Origin: Hydrogenimonas sp.
GTDB lineage: Bacteria > Campylobacterota > Campylobacteria > Campylobacterales > Hydrogenimonadaceae
Direction of reading: 5' to 3'
DNA length: 11,611 bases
Assembly: GCA_015494675.1 (NCBI GenBank)
Contig: WGAW01000134.1
Location: 1-11,611 of the forward strand
Shown: in pieces, positions 1 to 9,898 of the stretch
Layout: every line of letters begins with the position of its first letter
Numbering within the stretch: position 1 is the first letter of the stretch
Notes under the pieces: generated by a model
Told to the model about the DNA's origin: nothing
What the model saw: only the letters and a program-made list of their open reading frames with translations
The model's database searches: none
Position numbers and translations under genes: made by a program

Positions 1-2331
1 GCCATATCGCCTCTTCATGCCGTCAGGATGCTGGGCAAGATGCTGGGCGGCTTCAACGTAAAACCGCTTATCGACGCGCTCGAGCACAAAGATGAGCAGA
101 TCGCCCGGGAGGCCGCAGAACAGCTCAAGCACACCCTTCTTGTTTACGACAGCTTCAACGATGTAAAGGAGCTTGCCGACAAAGGCAACAGGTTCGCAAA
201 AGAGGTTCTTCAGAGCTGGGCGGAGGCCGAGTGGTTCACGAGCCGGCCCGAGCTCCCCGAAGAGATTACGGTGACGGTTTTCAAGGTTCCGGGCGAAACC
301 AATACCGACGATCTCTCTCCGGCGAGTGAGGCGTTTACCAGAAGCGACATTCCGCTGCACGCCAACAGTATGCTCGGTGCGAAGATGGAAGATCCTATAG
401 GAACTATAAAAAAACTCAAAGAGAAGGGCTATCCCGTAGCCTATGTAGGTGATGTTGTCGGTACCGGCTCGAGTCGGAAGTCGGGCATCAACTCCGTACA
501 GTGGCACCTCGGGGAGGATATTCCGGGCGTTCCCAACAAACGCACCGGCGGGATTGTCATAGGCGGTATCATCGCTCCGATCTTCTTCAATACTGCCGAA
601 GACTCGGGAGCACTGCCTATAGAGGCTCCGGTAGAGAATCTCGAAACGGGTGATGTCATAACCATAAAACCCTACGAAGGCAAAATCTACAAAAACGGAG
701 AGGTTGTCAGCGAGTTCAAGCTCAAGCCGAACACACTTCCCGACGAGTACCGCGCGGGTGGACGTATTCCGCTGATCATCGGCCGAAATCTTACACGCAA
801 GGCGCGTGAAGCGCTCGGTCTGGGCGAAGAGAATATCTTTGCACGCCCCGAGCAGCCGGAGGGCAAAGAGGGTGTCGGCTATACGCTTGCGCAGAAGATG
901 GTCGGAAAAGCGTGCGGCATGGAGGGTGTACGACCCGGTATGTACGTAGAGCCGGAAGTCTCTACCGTCGGAAGCCAGGATACGACCGGCCCGATGACAC
1001 GCGACGAGATCAAGGAGCTTGCGGCTCTGAGTTTCGGAGCGGATCTCGTTATGCAGTCTTTCTGCCACACCGCGGCATACCCGAAGCCGTCCGACGTAAA
1101 ACTGCAGCACACCCTCCCTCCGTTTTGGACGAGCCGCGGCGGCGTGATCCTCAGACCTGGAGACGGGATCATCCACAGCTGGCTCAACCGAATGGTGCTT
1201 CCCGACACCGTCGGAACCGGCGGAGACAGCCATACACGCTTCCCGATAGGCATCAGCTTCCCGGCAGGGTCCGGCCTCGTTGCTTTCGCGGCGGTTACAG
1301 GAACCATGCCGCTTAACATGCCTGAATCGGTACTCGTAAGGTTCAAAGGAGAGCTTCAGCCGGGTATCACGCTGCGAGACCTCGTAAACGCCATTCCCTA
1401 TGCGGCTATCAAGCAGGGGCTTCTAACTGTCGAGAAGAAGGGTAAAAAGAATATATTCGCCGGACGTGTGCTGGAGATCGAAGGGCTACCGTTTCTTAAA
1501 TGCGAGCAGGCGTTCGAACTTTCGGACGCTTCCGCCGAGCGCAGTGCCGCCGCATGTACCGTCAAGCTGGACAAAGAGCCGGTTATCGAATATATCAACT
1601 CCAACATCAAGCTGCTCGAAGCGATGATCGAAAACGGCTACGAAGACAAGAGAACGATCCAGCGCCGTATAGACAACATGAAGAAGTGGCTCGAGGATCC
1701 GCAACTGATGGAGGCCGACGAAAACGCCGAGTACGCGGCTGTGATCGAGATCGACCTGAACGAGATAACGGAGCCTATAGTAGCCTGCCCGAACGATCCG
1801 GACGATGTGGCTACCTTGAGCGAAGTTCTTGCGGACGAGAAGAGACCAAAGAAGATAGACGAGGTATTCGTGGGATCCTGTATGACAAATATCGGTGTCT
1901 TTCGCGCTCTCGGCGAAGTTCTTCGCGGAAAAGGGCAGGTTCCGACACGTCTTTGGGTGGTTCCGCCTACCAAGATGGATGAGAAGGAGCTTATCGAAGA
2001 GGGGTACTACGCTATCTACGGAGCCGCGGGAGCAAGAACCGAAATACCCGGATGCTCTCTTTGTATGGGTAACCAGGCTCGTGTGCACGACAACGCCGTA
2101 GTCTTCTCTACATCTACGAGAAACTTCGACAACCGCCTCGGTAAAGGTGCGCAGGTATACCTTGGAAGCGCCGAACTAGCCGCAGTCTGTGCCATACTCG
2201 GAAAGATACCTTCGAAAGAGGAGTACCTCGAGATCGTGCCGAAAGCCATCGCGGGCAAAGAGGAGGATGTCTACAAATATCTCAACTTCCACGAAGTCGA
2301 CAAAGAGACTCTCGACTATATGGTGGGTTAA
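1..2331 (+). CDS. acnB: Aconitate hydratase B (bifunctional aconitase / 2-methylisocitrate dehydratase), 5'-truncated
   Basis: The enzyme interconverts citrate and isocitrate through cis-aconitate in the cytoplasm, using a [4Fe-4S] cluster; AcnB enzymes can also dehydrate 2-methylisocitrate. The frame is open from base 1 (776 codons visible), so the gene begins upstream; compared with E. coli AcnB (865 aa) roughly the first 80-90 residues of the HEAT-like domain are missing. The ATG at 28 is internal, not the start. In fragment numbering, the swivel domain carries [11 protein letters not shown] (98-108) and GTGSSRKSG (154-162). The catalytic core has [14 protein letters not shown] (404-417), and the three cluster cysteines are in GSCMTNIG (Cys627) and [11 protein letters not shown] (Cys685, Cys688), spaced as in E. 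coli. The order HEAT-swivel-core is diagnostic of AcnB rather than AcnA. No frameshift is seen. A hairpin follows the TAA stop. With icd at the other end of the window it points to an oxidative or reductive citric acid cycle. Confidence 0.97.
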   Translation, partial: AISPLHAVRMLGKMLGGFNVKPLIDALEHKDEQIAREAAEQLKHTLLVYDSFNDVKELADKGNRFAKEVLQSWAEAEWFTSRPELPEEITVTVFKVPGETNTDDLSPASEAFTRSDIPLHANSMLGAKMEDPIGTIKKLKEKGYPVAYVGDVVGTGSSRKSGINSVQWHLGEDIPGVPNKRTGGIVIGGIIAPIFFNTAEDSGALPIEAPVENLETGDVITIKPYEGKIYKNGEVVSEFKLKPNTLPDEYRAGGRIPLIIGRNLTRKAREALGLGEENIFARPEQPEGKEGVGYTLAQKMVGKACGMEGVRPGMYVEPEVSTVGSQDTTGPMTRDEIKELAALSFGADLVMQSFCHTAAYPKPSDVKLQHTLPPFWTSRGGVILRPGDGIIHSWLNRMVLPDTVGTGGDSHTRFPIGISFPAGSGLVAFAAVTGTMPLNMPESVLVRFKGELQPGITLRDLVNAIPYAAIKQGLLTVEKKGKKNIFAGRVLEIEGLPFLKCEQAFELSDASAERSAAACTVKLDKEPVIEYINSNIKLLEAMIENGYEDKRTIQRRIDNMKKWLEDPQLMEADENAEYAAVIEIDLNEITEPIVACPNDPDDVATLSEVLADEKRPKKIDEVFVGSCMTNIGVFRALGEVLRGKGQVPTRLWVVPPTKMDEKELIEEGYYAIYGAAGARTEIPGCSLCMGNQARVHDNAVVFSTSTRNFDNRLGKGAQVYLGSAELAAVCAILGKIPSKEEYLEIVPKAIAGKEEDVYKYLNFHEVDKETLDYMVG

Positions 2332-2340
2332 GCGCCCGCC

Positions 2341-2371
2341 GTGCCGCCGGGCTTGCCCGGCTTCGCACTTT
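2341..2371 (+). terminator. GC-rich hairpin after acnB, probable terminator
   Basis: GCCGGG (2346-2351) pairs with CCCGGC (2356-2361) across a CTTG loop. The stem extends outward through an internal loop as GTGC (2341-2344) with GCAC (2365-2368). Only three T residues follow directly (2369-2371), so the U-tract is weak. It starts 10 bp after the acnB stop and fits an acnB terminator, but it also lies directly upstream of the -10 box of the next gene. Confidence 0.5.
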
Positions 2372-2375
2372 ACGT

Positions 2376-2381
2376 TAAAAT
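2376..2381 (+). promoter_or_regulatory. -10 box (TAAAAT) for the FliL-like gene, leaderless layout
   Basis: TAAAAT ends six bases before the ATG at 2388, so a start about seven bases downstream of the -10 would fall on or next to the A of the ATG. No Shine-Dalgarno lies between them. Campylobacterota promoters are often recognised mainly by the -10, so lack of a clear -35 is not an argument against it. Same spacing is found at lolA and upstream of secA. Confidence 0.42.
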
Positions 2382-2387
2382 GAGCCT

Positions 2388-2759
2388 ATGAAAAAGAGCT
2401 TCCTGATACTACTTCTGCTTGTTTCCTCTATCTTTGCCGATCGGCTCAGTTTCGACGATATCGAGACCTCCGTACTATCGAAAAAGAGCGGTGAACCCGT
2501 AAACATCGAACTCTCACTCGTTCTTGAGGGGCGCGACATCTCCCAAAGCAGAGTTGAGCTCATGGATACGATCCAGAGTGTCGTAGGAGGGTTTTGGGCC
2601 GAGACTCTTGTGACGTCGCAGGGAAAAGAGAGCTTTAAAAAGAGCGTCGTCGCGGTTGCCGACAAAAAGTACGGCATAGAGGTCGACTACGTCTATATTC
2701 TGAATCTAAAAGTTCAAACCTGCACTCTGGAAAAGCTGAAAGAGTTGCTGAAAAAGTAG
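2388..2759 (+). CDS. Small exported protein with a FliL-like domain
   Basis: This is a 123-residue protein. Residues 1-17 form a signal peptide (two Lys, a Leu-rich core, then SSIFA with probable cleavage before Asp18), so the product is probably periplasmic. Residues about 38-110 follow the pattern of the FliL C-terminal domain: a beta strand (VNIELSLVLEG), a helix, the GKESFKK stretch at 79-85, a second helix, and a closing strand VDYVYILNLKVQ (99-110), which matches the family's 'VYFTEFVIQ'-like ending. True FliL is a single-pass flagellar stator protein with a transmembrane anchor and about 150-180 residues; this protein has a cleavable signal instead and no flagellar neighbours, so the assignment is to the fold, not to motility. 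The start is the only ATG in front of the signal peptide. A hairpin and a -10 box separate it from acnB, and it converges on lolA with a 22-bp gap. The gene is secure; the function is not known. Confidence 0.85.
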   Translation: MKKSFLILLLLVSSIFADRLSFDDIETSVLSKKSGEPVNIELSLVLEGRDISQSRVELMDTIQSVVGGFWAETLVTSQGKESFKKSVVAVADKKYGIEVDYVYILNLKVQTCTLEKLKELLKK

Positions 2760-2781
2760 CGCTCGTGGAGGAAAAAAAGAG

Positions 2782-3306
2782 TCAGTAACGTCCGTCGATG
2801 ATATCGAAATCTTCGGGTATTTCACAGTTTAGTTTCGACCGGTCGAAAGGCGCCGTTTTTACATTTTGAAAACGCAGAATGACCCTGTTTCCCATCTCGT
2901 CGAGATAGCTGACCGATTTGATCCGTTTTTCGGAGTCGACCTCTATTTTGTAGTCGACACCCCCGTACTCGGCCCTGTATGTTCCGTCGTCAACCTTTTT
3001 GGCGCTCTCCAAGATAGCCATGAGCGGTATACTCTTTTTAAGTCTAAAGAGTGTGGCCTGCTCCAGCTCCGGCTCTATGACCCACGCCTTGTGATCCAGC
3101 AGGCAGATCGTCTTTTTAAGGGGAATGAAGTACTCCCATTTAGCATCTTCGGGCATCTTCATATAGAGTTTTCCGCTGTAGTAGAGCTGTTTTTTCGTAT
3201 CTTTGTTCTGTACAACCTGTGTGAAATCGGCACTTATAAAGTTCGGTACCGGCAGTGACGCCTGGAGGAGTATGGCCGAAAGGGCCGTTATCATTATTAT
3301 TCTCAT
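2782..3306 (-). CDS. lolA: LolA-like periplasmic outer-membrane lipoprotein carrier
   Basis: LolA accepts lipoproteins released from the inner membrane by the LolCDE-type ABC transporter and carries them across the periplasm. The 174-residue precursor begins with a signal peptide (residues 1 to about 16-17, hydrophobic IIMITALSAILLQAS). The mature part has the family hallmarks: an FTQVV motif (28-32), SGKLYMKMPEDAKWEY (44-59; the SG.l.m..P...W.Y pattern), and EPELEQAT (77-84). Length is slightly under the usual 180-200. ATG at 3304-3306 is chosen because it gives a complete signal peptide; Met5 is the only alternative. It is divergent from secA and the lolC/E-type permease gene, which supports the role. 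No LolB or LolD is encoded in the window; as I understand it Campylobacterota generally lack a recognisable LolB. A -10 box six bases before the ATG suggests a leaderless mRNA. Confidence 0.92.
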   Translation of the reverse strand: MRIIMITALSAILLQASLPVPNFISADFTQVVQNKDTKKQLYYSGKLYMKMPEDAKWEYFIPLKKTICLLDHKAWVIEPELEQATLFRLKKSIPLMAILESAKKVDDGTYRAEYGGVDYKIEVDSEKRIKSVSYLDEMGNRVILRFQNVKTAPFDRSKLNCEIPEDFDIIDGRY

Positions 3307-3312
3307 GCGGGG

Positions 3313-3320
3313 ATTTTATA
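3313..3320 (-). promoter_or_regulatory. -10 region (TATAAAAT) of lolA
   Basis: On the minus strand TATAAAAT is followed by CCCCGC and then the lolA ATG (3306). The hexamer TAAAAT (3318-3313) is thus separated from the ATG by six bases, with no Shine-Dalgarno, as in a leaderless transcript. It lies back to back with the plus-strand -10 at 3342-3347, so the two promoters share about 20 bp of upstream DNA. Confidence 0.5.
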
Positions 3321-3338
3321 GGAACCTTCGTAAAAGTG

Positions 3339-3347
3339 TGATAAAAT
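3339..3347 (+). promoter_or_regulatory. Extended -10 promoter (TG-A-TAAAAT), plus strand
   Basis: TG (3339-3340), one base, then TAAAAT (3342-3347) is a good extended -10. Expected transcription start is near 3354. The transcript would contain the hairpins at 3391-3406 and 3428-3450, and would either be an independent small RNA or an attenuated leader of secA. Confidence 0.5.
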
Positions 3348-3365
3348 CTATCTCTTAAAAGCCGG

Positions 3366-3488
3366 ATGAGCCAACCGAAGTTACGAAAAGCCCGCACATG
3401 CGCGGGGGTGTTTTACCAAAGATGGTTAGCCTCGCGCAAGTCGTGCGGCTTTCGGTTTTTGCACATACCGCTTATATTGCCACCATGA
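3366..3488 (+). CDS. Possible 40-codon leader ORF upstream of secA
   Basis: The ATG at 3366 opens a 40-residue, Arg/Lys-rich, cysteine-containing frame that ends in Leu-Ile-Leu-Pro-Pro followed by TGA. Its stop (3486-3488) overlaps the ATG of the next mini-ORF (3485-3487) as ATGA, and that mini-ORF overlaps secA the same way. Pro-Pro before a stop codon is known to slow termination, and E. coli secA is controlled by the arrest peptide SecM, so a regulatory leader is conceivable. Against it: no clear Shine-Dalgarno, no signal sequence, no SecM-type arrest motif, and a 40-codon open frame is expected often by chance. It would also be translated through the terminator-like hairpin. Confidence 0.13.
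   Translation: MSQPKLRKARTCAGVFYQRWLASRKSCGFRFLHIPLILPP
3385..3414 (+). other. Symmetric GC hairpin flanked by A4 and T4
   Basis: AAAA, G, then CCCGC (3391-3395), a six-base loop ACATGC, GCGGG (3402-3406), GGTG and TTTT (3411-3414). The A-tract/T-tract flanks look like a bidirectional terminator, but GGTG interrupts the run after the stem. On the minus strand nothing is transcribed toward it in the window; on the plus strand it may be an internal stem of the candidate RNA. Confidence 0.35.
3428..3460 (+). terminator. Terminator-like hairpin upstream of secA
   Basis: AGCC (3428-3431) pairs with GGCT (3447-3450), then after a T/C mismatch CGCG (3433-3436) pairs with CGTG (3442-3445, one G-U), with a five-base loop CAAGT. 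TTCGG and then T5 (3456-3460) follow. The T-tract is offset five bases from the stem, which lowers confidence. A -10 box for secA starts 13 bases later, so this hairpin would insulate or attenuate the upstream transcript. Confidence 0.45.
3473..3478 (+). promoter_or_regulatory. -10 box (TATATT) for secA
   Basis: TATATT follows the T5 tract at 3456-3460 and is followed by exactly six bases and an ATG (3485), as at the two other short-leader genes in the window. The predicted start is at about 3484-3486, giving a leader of about 23 bases before the secA ATG. Confidence 0.42.
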
Positions 3489-3507
3489 AACAAAAGGTAT
3501 ACCCGAA

Positions 3508-3511
<4 letters not shown>
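3485..3511 (+). CDS. Eight-codon mini-ORF overlapping the secA start
   Basis: ATG at 3485 encodes MKQKVYPK and stops at TGA 3509-3511, overlapping the secA ATG (3508-3510) as ATGA. With the -10 box six bases upstream, the mRNA would begin at this ATG and be read leaderless, delivering terminating ribosomes onto the secA start. The secA Shine-Dalgarno (3492-3497) lies inside it. With eight codons chance cannot be excluded; the spacing to the -10 and the ATGA overlap are the only support. Confidence 0.25.
3492..3497 (+). promoter_or_regulatory. Shine-Dalgarno (AAAAGG) of secA
   Basis: AAAAGG ends 10 bases before the secA ATG at 3508, slightly longer than optimal spacing. It supports the 3508 start, which also agrees with the N-terminus of SecA homologues. 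Confidence 0.5.
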
Positions 3512-6089
<2,578 letters not shown>

Positions 6090-6093
<4 letters not shown>

Positions 6094-7289
6094 ACAGCCG
6101 CTTTGTAAACACGATGGTCAGGCGCTACCTGCGCTTCGACCCGGAACACCCCTTTATATTTCTTTCGGCCGTTCTCGCATTTTTCGGTATAGCGATCGGC
6201 GTTACGGTTCTGATAATAGCTATGGCCATAATGAACGGAATGGAGAAGGAGTTCGAAAAGCGGCTCTTTGTCATGAACTATCCCCTGACGATCTACCCGA
6301 AAGTGAGAGGCTCCGTGGATGAAGAGCTTCTTGAAGCTCTCGAAGAGAAGTTTTTCGATCTGAAATTCAGCCCATATATGCAGACACAGGTTCTCATACG
6401 CAAGGGGAGCACTCTAAAAGGCGGGCTGCTCTTTGGAGTCGATCCCAAGAGGGAGAGGGAAGTCAACCCCGTCTTTGCAAGAGCCTATACCGAGCCGTTC
6501 GGAAAGTATGGTGTAATAGTCGGCAAACCGCTGGCGAGGGAGTTGGGGATCGAAAAGGGAGAAAAGATAATGTTTCTCTTCTCGCGTATGGAGCCGGCCG
6601 GTCTGAGTTTCATGCCGCTTTCGAAGCGTTTCAGGGTTGAAGGGCTTTTCAGATCGGGTCTAAATGCCTACGACGAGAGCTACTACTACACGACCTTCAG
6701 GACATTCGAAAAGATATTGAAAAGAGAGAAGAATATATACGACGGGATACATATCGAGTCGAAAAATCCGATGCAGGATATAGAGCTGATACGCTCAGAG
6801 CTTCCCTCCACGGTAGGGATAATGGGGTGGTGGCAACAAAACGGCAACTTCTTTGCCGCTATGCAGATGGAGAAGAGAGCTCTCTTCATTGTCTTGATGC
6901 TAATTATACTCATCGCATCTTTGAATATCGTAAGCTCTCTGCTTATGACCGTAATGAGCAGGCGGAGTGAGGTTGCGCTTCTGCTTTCGCTCGGTGCTTC
7001 CAAAAAGGAGATAATGCAGCTCTTTTTCAGGCTCGGGTTGATAATAGGACTCGGAGGTATCGTCGTGGGAACACTCCTTGGACTCGGCGGGATGGAGATT
7101 TTGGGCAAATTCGACATCGTCACACTCCCCGAGGATGTATACGGCACAAGCAGACTGCCGCTCGATCTCGACTGGAGAGACTTTGCGGGCATCATAGTCG
7201 GCGCCTTCCTTATAACTCTATTTTCATCACTCTATCCCGCAAAGAAAGCGTCACAGATCGATCCTCTAAGTGTCCTTAGAAACGAGTAG
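6090..7289 (+). CDS. LolC/LolE-type lipoprotein-releasing ABC transporter permease
   Basis: This inner-membrane permease (399 aa, the length of E. coli LolC) would extract lipoproteins from the inner membrane and hand them to LolA, powered by a LolD ATPase encoded elsewhere. It has one N-terminal membrane helix (about residues 22-47), a large periplasmic domain (about 50-260), and three C-terminal helices (about 264-288, 313-336, 364-381): the FtsX/LolCE topology. The coupling segment [18 protein letters not shown] (291-308) and the end [18 protein letters not shown] (382-399) are family motifs. The ATG at 6090 overlaps the secA TGA as ATGA and is preferred to an in-frame ATG at 6039, which would add 17 residues encoded inside secA and lacks homology support. 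Having only one such permease in the block suggests a homodimeric (LolF-like) form, but a second copy elsewhere cannot be excluded, so no gene symbol is given. Confidence 0.93.
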
Positions 7290-7300
7290 TCCCGTAACGT

Positions 7301-9898
7301 TTATTCGAATATTTTAAAAGGAAGCGTCAGGGTCCGTTCCAGTATGTTCAGAGGCGCTTTTATCAGATCTTTAGTGGCCTCCGTCGAGACCTTCGGGTCG
7401 TTAAGGTCCCCTTTTACATTCAGCGTTACCGCAAGGGTCCCGTCTTTGCCGAATATCAGGTATCCCGCGACAGGAATCTTGTTGAGCACATTCGTTAGAC
7501 TCTCCAAAAAGTGAATCTGGAGTTTCAGGGCTATCATGTCTTTTTTTAGATCGATGGTCCCTTTTCCGGTAATTTGCGCGCTGTAGCCCTCAATGACGAT
7601 CTTTTTGAAAAATAGTGTACCGTCTTTGAAACGGTAGTCGAGCGCACCGCGCTTGATTTTGAATCCGTTCTTGCTGAAGCCCGGATTCTTGAGAGTCAGA
7701 ATCGCCGGTATAGTGTTTAGTGTAGCCAGAAGGTTGTTGTAAAAGGCGGTTTTCGCCCATAATGTGTCGCGCATCAATATCGTTCCGTTGAAGTCGTCCA
7801 TAACCCCTTTGGCATCGAAATCGAAACTTCCGCCTTCGAGCTGGTCGAGAGTCGTAAGGCCCTTCATTATGGTGTCTGAGAGGTTTTTGCCGGCCACATT
7901 GAGCTTTCCGTCTTCTACGATACCCCTTATCTCGCCGTCTCTATGTTTCGTTTCGAACTTAATGCTCAACGGATCGGTATATACCTTCACGTTGTAGAAG
8001 TTGCACGGAAGTTCAAGCCTTTTGTATGAGAGTCTGCTCCTGTGTCCCTCGATGTATAGCAGGTGAGGCGCAAGAGACTCCTTGCCGGACGCGTTTTTCA
8101 TGCTCTTTCGATAGGTTAGTACATTTTGCAGAAGATTGTCGACATCTATGTCTACATCTTTGATATTGAAAAAGGTACGCTCCTGCTGGGCAGTGATAAA
8201 GAGTCTGTCGTTGATTCGGATATGGGTCTGGCTCTGCGAGCCGTCGACCGTAATTTCGAAGTTCTCCAGCGGGTTGCCCGCGACTTCGAATATATCGTTG
8301 GGGTACTTCAGGTCGGCATCCGCATGAATCCTGGAGTCGTTGTAGTCTACATGAAGCCTGCCCCCTTCGACACCACTTAACGGACCCCTGAAAAACGGCT
8401 TAAGCAGCTTCAGATTATAGGCATCGGCCTCTACCCCGCCTCCTCGGCGATATTTTAGACCGATCTTGAACTCCGGCATAGAGAACCTTATGTCCTTGTT
8501 GAAATCGAGAAGAACTTCGGTCTGTTTCAAACTCCGCATATCGATCAGATTCAGCCCGCGGTATTCGAAGGCCGCTCTCTCCAATAGAGGGGCGAAGATT
8601 CCCTTCTTGGCCTTCAAATCGATCGAACCGCTCAAATTCGCGTCGAGATAGGGTTCATACGTTATCCGGCAGGGAAGAATCTCTATTTTGCTCTCTTTGG
8701 AAATAACGTTCAGCCCTTTAACGGGCAGAGGTACGACATTGTCGAACAGAAGCTTCGCATATTTCGATCTGTACTGTCCGCTATATTTTACGATCTTGCC
8801 CGAGGCCAAGCCTACGGTGAAATCTACGACGGCATCGGTGACCCCTTCGGTCTGCACAAACGGAAGGGCGATACCGTACGCGTTCAGTACGGCTTTTACG
8901 GATTTGTCTATTTTGCCTTTTGCGACTATATGTGCGTCGAGTTCGGCCATTCTGTTCGTAAGGTTGCGTATTTTTACGTAGCTGCCGTCGAGTCTTTTGC
9001 CCTCATATCGAGGTTTGTGGAGTCTGAACGAGAGAGTGTCGTTTCGCAATCGTACGTCGATCTGCGCAGCTGCGACAGGGGGTACGTTCGGATGAAAGTG
9101 TATCTTGGCATCGTAGGCGGTCGCGAAGCCCATCAGCTTTGTCGGATCGAATTCTATCGTCCCGCCCTTTTTAAGGTAGAAACCTCCCCTCAGATAGTGG
9201 AGAATATATCTTTTTGCGGGGATTTTCGGATAGATCCACACTTTGATCTCTTCAGGAGGGTCTATATAGTCGATAAGGGGCTTTATCGAGGAGCAGGGTT
9301 TCGAATCGAGTTCGAAAGAGAAGTACTCCTTTTTGTGGTTTATTCGGAAGCTCCCCTCGATGCCGAATGCATCGTATAGTCCGCTGCCGCTCCACTCCTC
9401 TTTGTGAAGGTCGTATCTTATAAGCCCCGAAAGCTCCGCATTCGGATCTTTTATAAGCAGTTTTGCGACCCTGGCTTCGAGAGTTTTGGTTTTGGGGTCG
9501 AAACGGATTTGCGAGGCGAGGCTGAATCTGTCCGACTCGAAGTAAAATATGTCGCCGCTGTATAGTAGATGAAAAATCCTATCTCCGATAGTCAACTTTT
9601 TTATCGTGACTTCACGAAAGTATTTCGGCAGATACTCCACCGCTGTAGCTATGTTGTCGAGCTCTTTTACCGTTTTTGCGGGGCGGTTCCGCTTATGTAC
9701 AACGATAGAGTCTACGGAAATGATCAGTTTTTTATCGAGTTTTATGTAGAATTGGTTCATTTCAAGGCCGGGCAGTGAAACTTTAGGTATCGTAACGCCC
9801 GAGAGAAGAAGAGAGAATAAAACTATGAAGATGAGCGTCAGAGTCAATAGAATCTTAAGTATGGTCGAATGGAGTAGTTTGGCCGTAGTAATAATCAT
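7301..9898 (-). CDS. AsmA-like / YhdP-family inner-membrane-anchored envelope protein
   Basis: This is an 865-residue protein with one N-terminal membrane helix (about residues 13-35) and a very long, strand-rich periplasmic part without enzyme motifs. The C-terminal region (about 755-865) has the AsmA-like C-terminal pattern: GKGTIDLKKDMIALKLQI, then a hydrophobic IPVAGYLIFGKDG, then TLNVKGDLNDPKV (825-837), the usual 'v.G...dPkv' ending, and a short amphipathic tail. In E. coli the AsmA-like proteins YhdP, TamB and YdbH form beta-sheet bridges that move phospholipid from inner to outer membrane; a comparable role is inferred here. At 865 aa it is shorter than YhdP (about 1,270). ATG 9896-9898 is used because no other usual start codon precedes the membrane helix; this puts 74 bp of its 5' end over mltG. 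It converges on the permease gene with an 11-bp gap. Function is inferred at family level only. Confidence 0.88.
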   Translation of the reverse strand: MIITTAKLLHSTILKILLTLTLIFIVLFSLLLSGVTIPKVSLPGLEMNQFYIKLDKKLIISVDSIVVHKRNRPAKTVKELDNIATAVEYLPKYFREVTIKKLTIGDRIFHLLYSGDIFYFESDRFSLASQIRFDPKTKTLEARVAKLLIKDPNAELSGLIRYDLHKEEWSGSGLYDAFGIEGSFRINHKKEYFSFELDSKPCSSIKPLIDYIDPPEEIKVWIYPKIPAKRYILHYLRGGFYLKKGGTIEFDPTKLMGFATAYDAKIHFHPNVPPVAAAQIDVRLRNDTLSFRLHKPRYEGKRLDGSYVKIRNLTNRMAELDAHIVAKGKIDKSVKAVLNAYGIALPFVQTEGVTDAVVDFTVGLASGKIVKYSGQYRSKYAKLLFDNVVPLPVKGLNVISKESKIEILPCRITYEPYLDANLSGSIDLKAKKGIFAPLLERAAFEYRGLNLIDMRSLKQTEVLLDFNKDIRFSMPEFKIGLKYRRGGGVEADAYNLKLLKPFFRGPLSGVEGGRLHVDYNDSRIHADADLKYPNDIFEVAGNPLENFEITVDGSQSQTHIRINDRLFITAQQERTFFNIKDVDIDVDNLLQNVLTYRKSMKNASGKESLAPHLLYIEGHRSRLSYKRLELPCNFYNVKVYTDPLSIKFETKHRDGEIRGIVEDGKLNVAGKNLSDTIMKGLTTLDQLEGGSFDFDAKGVMDDFNGTILMRDTLWAKTAFYNNLLATLNTIPAILTLKNPGFSKNGFKIKRGALDYRFKDGTLFFKKIVIEGYSAQITGKGTIDLKKDMIALKLQIHFLESLTNVLNKIPVAGYLIFGKDGTLAVTLNVKGDLNDPKVSTEATKDLIKAPLNILERTLTLPFKIFE

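Larger units (their letters stand above)
3354..3460 (+). ncRNA. Candidate structured RNA (small RNA or attenuator) between lolA and secA
   Basis: The stretch is bounded by an extended -10 promoter (3339-3347) and a terminator-like hairpin with a T5 tract (3456-3460). I see three pairing elements. A 5-bp GC stem joins CCCGC (3391-3395) and GCGGG (3402-3406). The terminator stem is at 3428-3450. A 7-bp long-range pairing joins AACCGAA (3373-3379) with TTCGGTT (3451-3457), extendable by a G-U, and would tie the 5' part to the terminator's U-tract. A further imperfect pairing of CCAACC (3371-3376) with GGTTAG (3424-3429) would compete with both. Mutually exclusive pairings around a terminator are typical of attenuators, but can arise by chance. 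I do not recognise it as SRP RNA, 6S RNA, tmRNA, tRNA or a riboswitch class I know. A 40-codon ORF runs through the same bases, which is an alternative explanation. Confidence 0.35.

Noticed and set aside
879..2088. Several 110-200 codon open frames on both strands inside acnB
   Set aside because: All overlap the well-conserved AcnB catalytic core in other frames, have low-complexity Arg- or Ser-rich products and no ribosome-binding sites.
2760..2784. T7 tract (minus strand) just after lolA as a terminator
   Set aside because: No convincing stem precedes the T-run; without a hairpin it is only a T-tract.
3140..3397. 85-codon minus-strand frame extending upstream of lolA
   Set aside because: It overlaps lolA in another frame, covers the divergent promoters, and has no signal sequence or domain.
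3354..3460. SRP 4.5S RNA, tRNA or a known riboswitch in the lolA-secA gap
   Set aside because: The conserved SRP tetraloop/receptor sequence, a T-loop, and the core motifs of riboswitch classes I know (TPP, SAM, cobalamin, c-di-GMP, fluoride, guanidine, glycine) are absent.
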